Positions 7,173 through 12,792 of a stretch of 20,252 nucleotides of DNA are shown here, piece after piece. A model generated the notes under the pieces. The model made no database searches, was not told where the DNA came from, and saw only the letters and a program-made list of their open reading frames with translations. The stretch is from an uncultured Oscillospiraceae bacterium (GTDB taxonomy: Bacteria; Bacillota; Clostridia; Oscillospirales; Ruminococcaceae), in contig USLH01000022.1 in NCBI GenBank assembly GCA_900555435.1, positions 1-20,252 on the forward strand, given 5' to 3'. Each line of letters opens with the position of its first letter. The first letter of the stretch is position 1. A program made the position numbers and the translations under genes.

Positions 7173-8921
7173 TTGCAGAACAGCAAGAGTCAGAGCCTTT
7201 TGCAGGGCGTGTCCGTCCTGGCCGCCGCTATGCTGATTGTAAAGCTGGTGGGGGCGGTCTTCAAGATCCCCTTGGGGAACATCCTCGACGGGGAAGGGAT
7301 GGGTTATTTCTCTACTGCGTACAGCGTTTTCACGATGATTTACGCTTTCTCCACGGCCGGTCTGCCCGCCGCTATTTCCAAGATGGTGGCGGAGCAGTCG
7401 GTTCGGGGAAGATACCGGGACATCCGGAAAATTCACGAAATCTCGACCCGGTTCTTCCTGATCCTGGGGGTCGGCGGCTTTTTGCTGATGGCGCTGGGCA
7501 GCAAGCTGTTCGTGAACATTGCAAAGACGCCCAGTGCGTTATACAGCGTCCTTGCCATTTCGCCGGCCATCCTCTTCGGGTGCGTCACTTCGGCCTATCG
7601 GGGGTATTATGAGGGCCTGCGGAACATGACGCCGACGGCGGTCTCTCAGGTCGTTGAGGTGGTGGCAAAGCTGGTCTTCGGGCTGAGTCTCGCTTTGGTC
7701 GTGACGAAGACCGCCTCCTCCCAGTATGCGAAAAGCGGCGTCGTTTTCGGACAGCAGGCGGCTTCTTTGGAGGAGATGCAGCGGATCGCCGCTCCTTATG
7801 CGGCGGCGGCTGCCATTTTCGGCGTGACCCTTTCGACGGTGGTGGGGACAGTCTATCTGCTGATCCACTGCAAGCGGGCGGGGGACGGCGTCACCGAGGA
7901 AAACCTCAAATATTCCCCCCGTGCCATGCGGGGGAAGGTGCTGCTGGTGCGGCTGGTGAAGATCGCCATTCCGATCTCGCTTGGCTCCATCGTGGTCAAC
8001 GTGGCGCAGTTCATCGACACCTTTACCATTATCCGGCGGCTGGATGCCGCATTTCAGAACCATGCCGACGTCATGATGAAGCTCTTCGGCAGCATCGTTC
8101 CGGCGCAGGTCTTGCAGGAAAACGGCAGTGCGAACTTTATTTACGGTTCCTACAGCGGATATGCTTTGTCGGTGTTCAATCTGGTCCCGGCGTTTACGAC
8201 CATTTTCGGGAAGAGCGCCCTGCCCAATGTAACGGCGGCCTGGACCGTCCGGGACATGAAAGGGACGAAGTTGAACATTGAATCGCTGATCCGGATGACG
8301 TTTTTGATTACGGCTCCTTTGAGCCTTGGAATCTTTTCCATGGCGACGCCGATTTTGACTCTTCTCTATCCGGGAAAGGCGGCGGAGGTGGCCATTGCGG
8401 CGCCGGTTTTGAGCCTGCAGGGAATCTCGCTCTTATTCTTAGGGATGAGTGCCCCGCTGTTTGCAGCACTTCAGGCGCTGGGGCGGGCGGATCTGCCGCC
8501 GAAATTCATGCTGCTGGGGGCGGCGTTAAAATTTATCGTCAACTATGCCACCATCGGGATCCCCGCTATCAACGTTCGGGGAGCGGCGATGGGCACGATG
8601 ATCTGCTATGCGGTCATCATGGTGCTGTGCCTTGTGTGGCTTACGAAGATCACCGGGATCCAGTTCCGGTTCGTGGGGCTTTTCTGGAAGCCGCTGGTAG
8701 GCGGGCTTCTCTGCGCGGGAGCGGCTTACGGCGTTTATGGGCTGCTGTCCCATTTCATCGCTTCCAACAGCTTAAAGACCCTTCTTGCCATCGGAGTCGC
8801 CGGGATTGTTTACCTCCTTGCGGTGCTGCTTTTGCGTGCCATTACGGAAGATGACGTAAGAATGCTTCCAAAAGGAGAAAAATTTGCAAAACTACTTGCA
8901 AAATACGGATTATTAGGGTAG
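7173..8921 (+). CDS. MOP-superfamily polysaccharide/lipid flippase (SpoVB/YabM/MurJ-like)
   Basis: A 582-residue, strongly hydrophobic protein with about 14 membrane segments. It begins with a helix of the kind seen in SpoVB and YabM (VSVLAAAMLIVKLVGAVFKI), followed by GEGMGYFSTAYSVFTMIYAFSTAG. Such proteins move lipid-linked sugar precursors across the membrane for peptidoglycan or other wall polymers. Position immediately before mazG matches yabM-yabN in Bacillus. The start is set at TTG 7173 because GGGAG (7160-7164) sits eight bases upstream; GTG 7164 is three codons earlier but has no ribosome-binding site of its own. The precise substrate (lipid II, teichuronic or spore polymer) cannot be read from sequence. 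Confidence 0.88.
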   Translation: MQNSKSQSLLQGVSVLAAAMLIVKLVGAVFKIPLGNILDGEGMGYFSTAYSVFTMIYAFSTAGLPAAISKMVAEQSVRGRYRDIRKIHEISTRFFLILGVGGFLLMALGSKLFVNIAKTPSALYSVLAISPAILFGCVTSAYRGYYEGLRNMTPTAVSQVVEVVAKLVFGLSLALVVTKTASSQYAKSGVVFGQQAASLEEMQRIAAPYAAAAAIFGVTLSTVVGTVYLLIHCKRAGDGVTEENLKYSPRAMRGKVLLVRLVKIAIPISLGSIVVNVAQFIDTFTIIRRLDAAFQNHADVMMKLFGSIVPAQVLQENGSANFIYGSYSGYALSVFNLVPAFTTIFGKSALPNVTAAWTVRDMKGTKLNIESLIRMTFLITAPLSLGIFSMATPILTLLYPGKAAEVAIAAPVLSLQGISLLFLGMSAPLFAALQALGRADLPPKFMLLGAALKFIVNYATIGIPAINVRGAAMGTMICYAVIMVLCLVWLTKITGIQFRFVGLFWKPLVGGLLCAGAAYGVYGLLSHFIASNSLKTLLAIGVAGIVYLLAVLLLRAITEDDVRMLPKGEKFAKLLAKYGLLG

Positions 8922-8924
8922 AAT
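8896..8924 (+). promoter_or_regulatory. Candidate sigma-A promoter for mazG
   Basis: TTGCAA (8896-8901), a 17-base spacer and TAGAAT (8919-8924). The -10 box overlaps the TAG stop codon of the flippase gene. A start near 8931 would give a short leader before mazG. Both boxes have one or two mismatches, so this is probable rather than certain. Confidence 0.6.
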
Positions 8925-8989
8925 GTATTCAGACCTGTTGTTGAAAAAGAGGGATTTTTCTGGACTTTCAAAGGAAAGAACGCTACGGG

Positions 8990-9763
8990 ATGCAGGATCT
9001 TTTACAGATTATGGAGATCCTCCGCAGCGAAAATGGTTGCCCGTGGGATCGGGAACAGACCCATGAGAGCATCCGGGGCAACTTTATTGAGGAAACCTAC
9101 GAGGCTGTAGAGGCCATCGACAAGAAGGATCCTGTCCTCCTTCGGGAGGAGCTGGGGGATGTGCTGCTGCAGGTGGTGTTCCATGCCCGGATGGAAGAGG
9201 AGGTAAACTCCTTCAACTTCGGAGATGTGGTGAACGATATCTGTGAGAAGCTCATCATCCGGCACCCGCACATCTTCGGGGATGTGAAGGTGTGCGGCAC
9301 CGAGGAAGTCCTCAACAACTGGGAAGCCATTAAAAATCAGGTGAAGGGCACCAAGACCCAGACCGAGCGGCTGGAGGCTGTGCCCCGGGTCTATCCAGCT
9401 CTGATGCGGAGCCAGAAGGTATCCGGACGGGCTGCAAAGGCCGGCATGGATCATGAGACCGCTGAAGCTGCGTGGAAGGATCTGGAAAGCGAAGTTTCCG
9501 AGCTGCGGGAAGCCGTGACGGAGAAAGATTCCGACCATGTGGAAGAGGAGCTGGGGGATCTGCTCTTTTCCGCCGTCAATGTGGCAAGGCTCTTGGGCGT
9601 AGATAGCGAGTATGCGCTGACCCGTTCCTGTGATAAGTTTATCCGCCGTTTTGCGGAAACGGAAAGACTGGCAATAGCCGAGGGGATTGATCTGAAGACC
9701 GCAGACACCGATACCAAAGACCGCCTTTGGAAAGAGGCGAAGGAAATCGTTCATTCTAGGTGA
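8990..9763 (+). CDS. mazG: Nucleoside triphosphate pyrophosphohydrolase MazG
   Basis: The protein (257 residues from this ATG) has two MazG all-alpha NTP-PPase modules. The first has CPWDREQTH, then EETYEAVEAID and ELGDVLLQVVFHARM, with the acidic EExxE and ELGD residues that bind magnesium. The second, from about residue 160, has SEVSELREAV and EELGDLLFSAVNVARL. MazG hydrolyses NTPs and dNTPs to monophosphate and pyrophosphate; house-cleaning of damaged nucleotides and an effect on (p)ppGpp have been described for the family. Between a flippase and rqcP it corresponds to yabN, but without the N-terminal methylase-like half of the Bacillus protein. The true start may be CTG at 8960, preceded by AAGAGGGA, because the ten codons upstream of the ATG look family-like. 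Confidence 0.93.
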   Translation: MQDLLQIMEILRSENGCPWDREQTHESIRGNFIEETYEAVEAIDKKDPVLLREELGDVLLQVVFHARMEEEVNSFNFGDVVNDICEKLIIRHPHIFGDVKVCGTEEVLNNWEAIKNQVKGTKTQTERLEAVPRVYPALMRSQKVSGRAAKAGMDHETAEAAWKDLESEVSELREAVTEKDSDHVEEELGDLLFSAVNVARLLGVDSEYALTRSCDKFIRRFAETERLAIAEGIDLKTADTDTKDRLWKEAKEIVHSR

Positions 9764-9801
9764 AAACCTATGGATACAAAAAATTATGGAGGTCAAATGA
9801 T

Positions 9802-10077
9802 ATGACGAAAACGGAATTGATGAATGCTGTTGCTGAAAAGGCTGGTTTTTCCAAGAAGGACGCAGACAAGGCTGTTTCTGCTGTTCTGGAAGCCATTACC
9901 GACGCTCTGACCAGCGGTGAGAAAGTCCAGCTGGTTGGATTTGGCACTTTTGAAGTCCGTGACCGTGCTGCCCGGGAAGGCAAGAATCCCGCTACCGGTG
10001 AAACCATCAAAATCGAGGCCAGCAAGGTTCCCGCTTTCAAGGCTGGCAAGGCTCTGAAAGACGCCGTTGCGAAATAA
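9802..10077 (+). CDS. hup: HU-family DNA-binding protein
   Basis: The 91-residue protein begins MTKTELMNAVAEKAGFSKKD and contains VGFGTFEVRDRAAREGKNP, the beta-arm region of HU, followed by TGETIKIEASKVPAFKAGK. HU is a dimeric nucleoid protein that bends and compacts DNA. The start is ATG 9802 after a strong GGAGG (9788-9792); an in-frame GTG at 9760 would add 14 residues not seen in HU. Codon use is richer in T-ending codons (GCT, GTT) than in neighbouring genes, as expected for a very highly expressed gene. A hairpin terminator follows directly, so it can be made as a monocistronic message. Its place between mazG and rqcP is a clostridial variant of the Bacillus yab order. Confidence 0.97.
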   Translation: MTKTELMNAVAEKAGFSKKDADKAVSAVLEAITDALTSGEKVQLVGFGTFEVRDRAAREGKNPATGETIKIEASKVPAFKAGKALKDAVAK

Positions 10078-10092
10078 GACCCATTGAAGAGT

Positions 10093-10133
10093 AAAAGGGG
10101 CTTTCCCGGCTGCGGTCGGGGAAGTCCCTTTTT
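10093..10133 (+). terminator. Rho-independent terminator after the HU gene
   Basis: A 15-base stem with two G-U pairs, AAAAGGGGCTTTCCC (10093-10107) with GGGGAAGTCCCTTTT (10118-10132), a ten-base loop and a T run at 10129-10133. It separates the abundant HU message from rqcP. Confidence 0.85.
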
Positions 10134-10151
10134 GAGTAGAGGAGAGATCCT

Positions 10152-10394
10152 ATGAGACTGGATAAATACCTGAAGATCAGCCGCTTAGTCAAGCGCCGCA
10201 CCGTGGCAAACGAAGCCTGCGACGCCGGCAAGGTTCTGGTCAACGACAAGCCCGCCCGTGCCTCCTACGAGGTAAAGGTGGGGGATATTATCGAGGTGCG
10301 CATCGGTGCAAAGCCCCTGAAAGCCCGGGTTTTGAGCATTGCGGAATTCGCAAACAAAGAAAACGCTTCGGGGCTTTACGAGCTCATCAGTTGA
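10152..10394 (+). CDS. rqcP: S4-domain RNA-binding protein RqcP (YabO/Hsp15-like)
   Basis: The 80-residue protein is almost entirely an S4 RNA-binding domain: MRLDKYLKISRLVKRRTVA, then ACDAGKVLVNDKPARASYEV and VGDIIEVRIG. Bacillus YabO, renamed RqcP, binds the 50S subunit with RqcH and supports alanine tailing of stalled nascent chains in ribosome quality control. Size, motif and position in front of yabP identify this as the same protein. GAGGAGAG precedes the ATG. It lies between two terminators, so its expression must come from partial read-through of the HU terminator or from a promoter in the short gap; I see no convincing one. Confidence 0.94.
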   Translation: MRLDKYLKISRLVKRRTVANEACDAGKVLVNDKPARASYEVKVGDIIEVRIGAKPLKARVLSIAEFANKENASGLYELIS

Positions 10395-10397
10395 GGG

Positions 10398-10442
10398 AAA
10401 ACCGCCGGAAGGATCGCATTTTGCGGGCTTCCGGCGGTTTTT
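10398..10442 (+). terminator. Rho-independent terminator after rqcP
   Basis: A 14-base perfect stem, AAAACCGCCGGAAG (10398-10411) with CTTCCGGCGGTTTT (10428-10441). A small inner stem CGCA/TGCG lies in the loop, and the T run is 10438-10442. It isolates rqcP from the sporulation genes yabP and yabQ. Confidence 0.92.
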
Positions 10443-10490
10443 GTATCCGGCGGGAATAACCCGTTCTTTTTCGGAATAAGATGAAGGGAG

Positions 10491-10507
10491 GCCGGGGATT
10501 CCCCGGC
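10491..10507 (+). other. Compact GC hairpin in the yabP leader
   Basis: GCCGGGG (10491-10497), a three-base loop ATT and CCCCGGC (10501-10507), followed by only three T residues. Too short a T tract for a convincing terminator. It lies 34 bases before the yabP start and may affect the leader RNA. Confidence 0.5.
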
Positions 10508-10540
10508 TTTCAGGAAAGATTCCGGAAAGGATGGGGCAAA

Positions 10541-10816
10541 ATGCAAGAGAGCACCTTGAAGCTGCCGCACAACCTGATTTTGGAGGATCGGAAGAAGCTG
10601 ACCGTTTCTGGTGTGCAGGACGTGGATTGCTTTGATGAGTCGCTGGTGGTCCTTTTCACGAATATGGGGAAGCTGACCGTGCGGGGCAGGGGACTCCATG
10701 TCAACGCCTTCGATGTGTCTACCGGGGAATTCTCCATGGAGGGGGATATTTCCGGGGTGGAATATTCCGACGAGGCCAAGGGAAAATCCGGCTTTTTCGC
10801 CCGGATCTTCCGGTGA
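10541..10816 (+). CDS. yabP: Sporulation protein YabP (spore envelope)
   Basis: The 91-residue protein reads HNLILEDRKKLTVSGVQDVD, typical of the YabP/YqfC family, followed by a beta-rich stretch ending GDISGVEYSDEAK. In Bacillus yabP and yabQ are mother-cell genes under SigE; YabP is dispensable while YabQ is needed for cortex formation. The start is ATG 10541 with AAAGGA (10526-10531) upstream; an earlier in-frame ATG at 10481 would put the leader hairpin inside the gene and has no site in front. The stop codon overlaps the yabQ ribosome-binding site. I could not find a convincing SigE promoter by eye in the 100 bases upstream. Confidence 0.92.
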   Translation: MQESTLKLPHNLILEDRKKLTVSGVQDVDCFDESLVVLFTNMGKLTVRGRGLHVNAFDVSTGEFSMEGDISGVEYSDEAKGKSGFFARIFR

Positions 10817-10825
10817 GGACGGGAA

Positions 10826-11365
10826 ATGGAAATAAGCGGAGATGTGCTGCGGTTTCTCTCTTCCTGCCTGCTGGGAGCGGGGCTGGGTTTTTTATACGAC
10901 GGGTTTCGGCTGCTGCGGCTTTTCTGGAAAAACCGGGCGGCGGTTTTTGTGGAGGATCTGTTTTTTTCGGGGATCTGCACGCTTTTGACACTGTGGTTTT
11001 TGGTAGAGCAGTGCAGCGGGCGGGTGCGGGCGTATGCGCTGTTCGGGGAACTTTTAGGGTTTCTCGTTTACCACTTTACGGTGGGGGAGCTGGTGATCCG
11101 GCTGCTGCGGGGGATCGTGGCAGTGGTGAAGTGGGTATTACGTGGAATTTTCCGGATCTTTTTGCGTCCGATTGGACAGGGGATTCGTTTTGTTACACAA
11201 AAAATAAATGTATTTTTTAGATGGTTGCTACAATGTTTGAAAAGAGCGCCGATTCTCAGAAACTTTCACTTGCAACGACGCAACGGGATGTTGTATAATA
11301 AACATAATAAAAAACCGGGTCGGAACAAGGAGGGCGCAGGGCAGGATGAAGGCGAAAAAAAGTAA
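10826..11365 (+). CDS. yabQ: Spore cortex biosynthesis membrane protein YabQ
   Basis: The 179-residue protein has the YabQ beginning (EISGDVLRFLSSCLLGAGLG) with GFLYDGFRLLRLF, then membrane segments at about 10-26, 43-61, 70-90 and a further hydrophobic stretch to about 117. The C-terminus is basic and hydrophilic. In Bacillus YabQ localises to the outer forespore membrane and is required for the spore cortex. GAGG (10815-10818) overlaps the yabP stop. The 3' end contains the divIC promoter and overlaps the divIC coding region by 20 bases. The low-complexity tail (KHNKKPGRNKEGAGQDEGEKK in part) is largely dictated by that promoter and ribosome-binding site. Confidence 0.9.
   Translation: MEISGDVLRFLSSCLLGAGLGFLYDGFRLLRLFWKNRAAVFVEDLFFSGICTLLTLWFLVEQCSGRVRAYALFGELLGFLVYHFTVGELVIRLLRGIVAVVKWVLRGIFRIFLRPIGQGIRFVTQKINVFFRWLLQCLKRAPILRNFHLQRRNGMLYNKHNKKPGRNKEGAGQDEGEKK
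11270..11299 (+). promoter_or_regulatory. Sigma-A-type promoter for divIC-yabR inside yabQ
   Basis: TTGCAA (11270-11275), an 18-base spacer and a perfect TATAAT (11294-11299). It lies in the last 100 bases of yabQ, 47 bases before the divIC start, and allows vegetative expression of divIC independent of the sporulation genes. Confidence 0.75.
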
Positions 11366-11636
11366 AGTGAACCGCATCGTCAACGTTGCGATCGCTGCCA
11401 TGATCTGCTATGTCGCCGTTTCTCTTTTGGTGCTGCAGGCGGACATTTCCTCTTATCGGCGGAGACTTTCCGATTTGGAGGCGCAGTGCGAGGAGCAGCA
11501 GGTTCAGAACGATGAAATGGAGAGCCTTTTGAAGAAGGGTTCGGATTTTGATTATATCGTGAAAATGGCACGGGAAAAATTGGGGCTCATTTTTTCGGAC
11601 GAGCAGGTCTTTTACGACGCCGCCGGAAATCAGTAA
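11346..11636 (+). CDS. divIC: Septum formation initiator DivIC (FtsB/DivIC family)
   Basis: The 96-residue protein has the family layout. A short cytoplasmic basic N-terminus is followed by one membrane segment (about 13-30, VAIAAMICYVAVSLLVLQ), an extracytoplasmic coiled coil (about 32-65, rich in L, E and Q) and the closing FDYIVKMAREKLGLIFSDE, which matches the conserved YIExxAREKLG-type end of DivIC/FtsB proteins. DivIC acts with FtsL and DivIB in the divisome to activate septal wall synthesis. AAGGAGGG (11327-11334) lies upstream. It has its own promoter in yabQ, and yabR follows after 63 bases, as in Bacillus. Confidence 0.92.
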   Translation: MKAKKSKVNRIVNVAIAAMICYVAVSLLVLQADISSYRRRLSDLEAQCEEQQVQNDEMESLLKKGSDFDYIVKMAREKLGLIFSDEQVFYDAAGNQ

Positions 11637-11699
11637 CTTTTGATTTGTTCTGCCTTCCGCAGGGAAAGGCAGTCTGTTAAGGAGGATCAGCAGACATTT

Positions 11700-12173
11700 A
11701 TGCAGCTTGAAGTAGGGAAAATTTACGAAGGAAAGGTGACCGGGATCACCAAATTCGGAGCGTTCATCGATCTGGGTGAAAACAAGACCGGTATGGTTCA
11801 TATCTCGGAGGTCGCACCGACCTTTGTGAAAGAGATCACCGATTTTATCTCCATGGGTGAAACCGTTAAGGTTCGGGTTCTGAACATCGGCGAGGACGGA
11901 AAGATCAGCCTTTCCATCAAGCGTGCCGTGGAGAATCCCGCTCCCGCGCAGCAGCGTCCCCAGCAGTCCCAGCAGCGCCCCCGCTCGTCTTATAACAACA
12001 ACGGCGGCAACCGGGGTCCCCGGGATTTCTCTCAGCCCCGCCAGCAGGACAGCGGCAGCAAGGGCTTTGAGGATATGCTCAGCAAGTTTATGCAGCGCAG
12101 CGACGAGAAGATCTCCGACCTGAAAAAGTCCATGGACGGCAAGCGGGGCTCTTATCAGAAGCGTTCCCACTAA
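11700..12173 (+). CDS. yabR: S1-domain RNA-binding protein YabR (general stress protein 13-like)
   Basis: Residues 1-75 form one S1 domain: LEVGKIYEGKVTGITKFGAF, then GMVHISEVA and KVRVLNIGEDGKISLSIKRA. The remainder (75-157) is a disordered Q/R/P/G/N-rich linker followed by a basic, lysine-rich end (FEDMLSKFMQRSDEKISDLK). Single S1 proteins of this type bind RNA and often associate with ribosomes; the exact role of YabR is unknown. The start is ATG 11700, matching the family's first residues, with AAGGAGGA at 11679-11686, somewhat far at about 14 bases. A strong terminator follows. This is the last gene that fits the Bacillus yab order. Confidence 0.9.
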   Translation: MQLEVGKIYEGKVTGITKFGAFIDLGENKTGMVHISEVAPTFVKEITDFISMGETVKVRVLNIGEDGKISLSIKRAVENPAPAQQRPQQSQQRPRSSYNNNGGNRGPRDFSQPRQQDSGSKGFEDMLSKFMQRSDEKISDLKKSMDGKRGSYQKRSH

Positions 12174-12192
12174 AAGCATATTTGTGAAAAGG

Positions 12193-12223
12193 AAAGAGGC
12201 TCCCGGAAGCGGGAGCCTCTTTT
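12193..12223 (+). terminator. Rho-independent terminator after yabR
   Basis: A 13-base perfect stem, AAAGAGGCTCCCG (12193-12205) with CGGGAGCCTCTTT (12210-12222), a GAAG loop and a T run 12220-12223. The A-rich left flank could also make it work for the minus strand. Confidence 0.93.
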
Positions 12224-12229
12224 GATACA

Positions 12230-12276
12230 GAAACCCCGTCCCTCTCTGCATACGCTGCGGGGAGGGGCGGGGTTTC
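12230..12276. terminator. Second hairpin, probable terminator for the minus-strand polymerase remnant
   Basis: GAAACCCCGTCCCTC (12230-12244) pairs with GAGGGGCGGGGTTTC (12262-12276) over 15 bases with one G-U pair. Its right arm overlaps the stop codon of the polymerase remnant. T tracts are short on both strands, so efficiency is uncertain. It lies seven bases from the yabR terminator. Confidence 0.55.
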
Positions 12277-12508
12277 ATGCTTCGGGTATTTGCGGATCGT
12301 TTTCCGCACCTTTGGGATTTGTTCCATCTTTTTCGCCGATGCCGATGTCGTTTTTTAAGATGCGGCCGAAGGAGACGGCGGAGCGGCCGTAGCGGCTGCG
12401 GACCTGATCCACAGCCTGTTCCAGACGCTCCCGCTTGCCGGGGTCTTTGATCTCCTCCGCCGACTGGAAGAGGGAGAGCTGGTCGCCGCCGGATTCATGG
12501 AAGCGGCT
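12275..12508 (-). pseudogene. C-terminal remnant of a Y-family DNA polymerase (DinB/UmuC-like)
   Basis: Reading leftward, the frame gives FHESGGDQLSLFQSAEEI, then DPGKRERLEQAVDQVRSRYG and SAVSFGRILKN. The pattern of QLSLF, a charged linker and LxxAVDxVRxRYGxxAV is that of the tail of clostridial Y-family (translesion) polymerases, where QLSLF is the beta-clamp-binding pentapeptide. Only about the last 75 codons are present; palm, finger and thumb domains are missing. The frame stays open to ATG 12535, but the codons right of about 12505 read better as a membrane protein on the other strand, so the break is placed there. No ribosome-binding site precedes ATG 12535. I infer a truncated, non-functional gene left by a deletion or insertion. 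Confidence 0.65.
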
Positions 12509-12734
12509 GGCGGTGCTGGCGGCTTGGCTGGTCATTCAGTTTTTCTGCCACTGGTACTATACGCTGTTCGGGGCTTCGGAGAAGAAGCTCAAGGGCTACA
12601 ATGCGTGCTTCCGGAACACGGTACACCTGATCCCGGCCAGCGATACCAGGCTGATCCCGGATTTGTACCACATGATCCTCCATCTGCTGATTCTGTGGAA
12701 CCTTGTTTTGGTGATATGCGCGATTGTGCGCTAG
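12498..12734 (+). pseudogene. C-terminal remnant of an unidentified membrane protein
   Basis: From about 12498 the frame reads WKRLAVLAAWLVIQFFCHWY, a clear membrane segment. A hydrophilic loop with SEKKLKGYNACFRNT and LIPASDTRLIPD follows, and a second segment, MILHLLILWNLVLVICAIV, ends just before the stop. No start codon with a ribosome-binding site fits: the frame is open left to ATG 12435, but that part overlaps the polymerase remnant and reads as nonsense (PGSLISSADWKRESW). It therefore looks like the last 78 codons of a gene whose front was lost. I do not recognise the family. A strong hairpin terminator follows. Confidence 0.5.
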
Positions 12735-12743
12735 AAAAATGGG

Positions 12744-12781
12744 AAATCCTCTGTATGACGAAATTCATACGGAGGATTTTT
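12744..12781. terminator. Hairpin terminator between convergent genes
   Basis: AAATCCTCTGTATGA (12744-12758) pairs with TCATACGGAGGATTT (12765-12779) over 15 bases with one G-U pair, loop CGAAAT, then a T run to 12781. It terminates the plus-strand remnant and lies 12 bases beyond the end of the minus-strand response regulator, so it may serve both. Confidence 0.85.
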
Positions 12782-12792
12782 GCATTTCATAA

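Noticed and set aside
6456..7436. Minus-strand open frame of 326 codons across the kinase end, zinc-ribbon and flippase start
   Set aside because: Its low-complexity part is the mirror of the Ala/Glu-rich zinc-ribbon tail, and it runs through a plus-strand promoter.
9757..9770. Small hairpin TAGGT-GAAA-ACCTA at the mazG stop
   Set aside because: Only five pairs, no T run; too weak to call regulatory.
9760..9801. N-terminally extended HU starting at GTG 9760
   Set aside because: The extension overlaps the mazG stop, lacks a ribosome-binding site and is not an HU feature; ATG 9802 has GGAGG.
10453..10480. Repeated GGAATAA as a possible SigE promoter for yabP
   Set aside because: The match to the SigE -10 and -35 consensus is poor by eye; a mother-cell promoter is expected but I cannot place it.
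11256..12278. Minus-strand open frame of 340 codons opposite divIC and yabR
   Set aside because: It crosses a promoter and two hairpins and is antisense to two conserved genes; no ribosome-binding site or known motif.
12275..12535. Complete miniprotein from ATG 12535 carrying the clamp motif
   Set aside because: No ribosome-binding site or promoter is visible to its right, and its first ten codons read as noise; a gene remnant is simpler.
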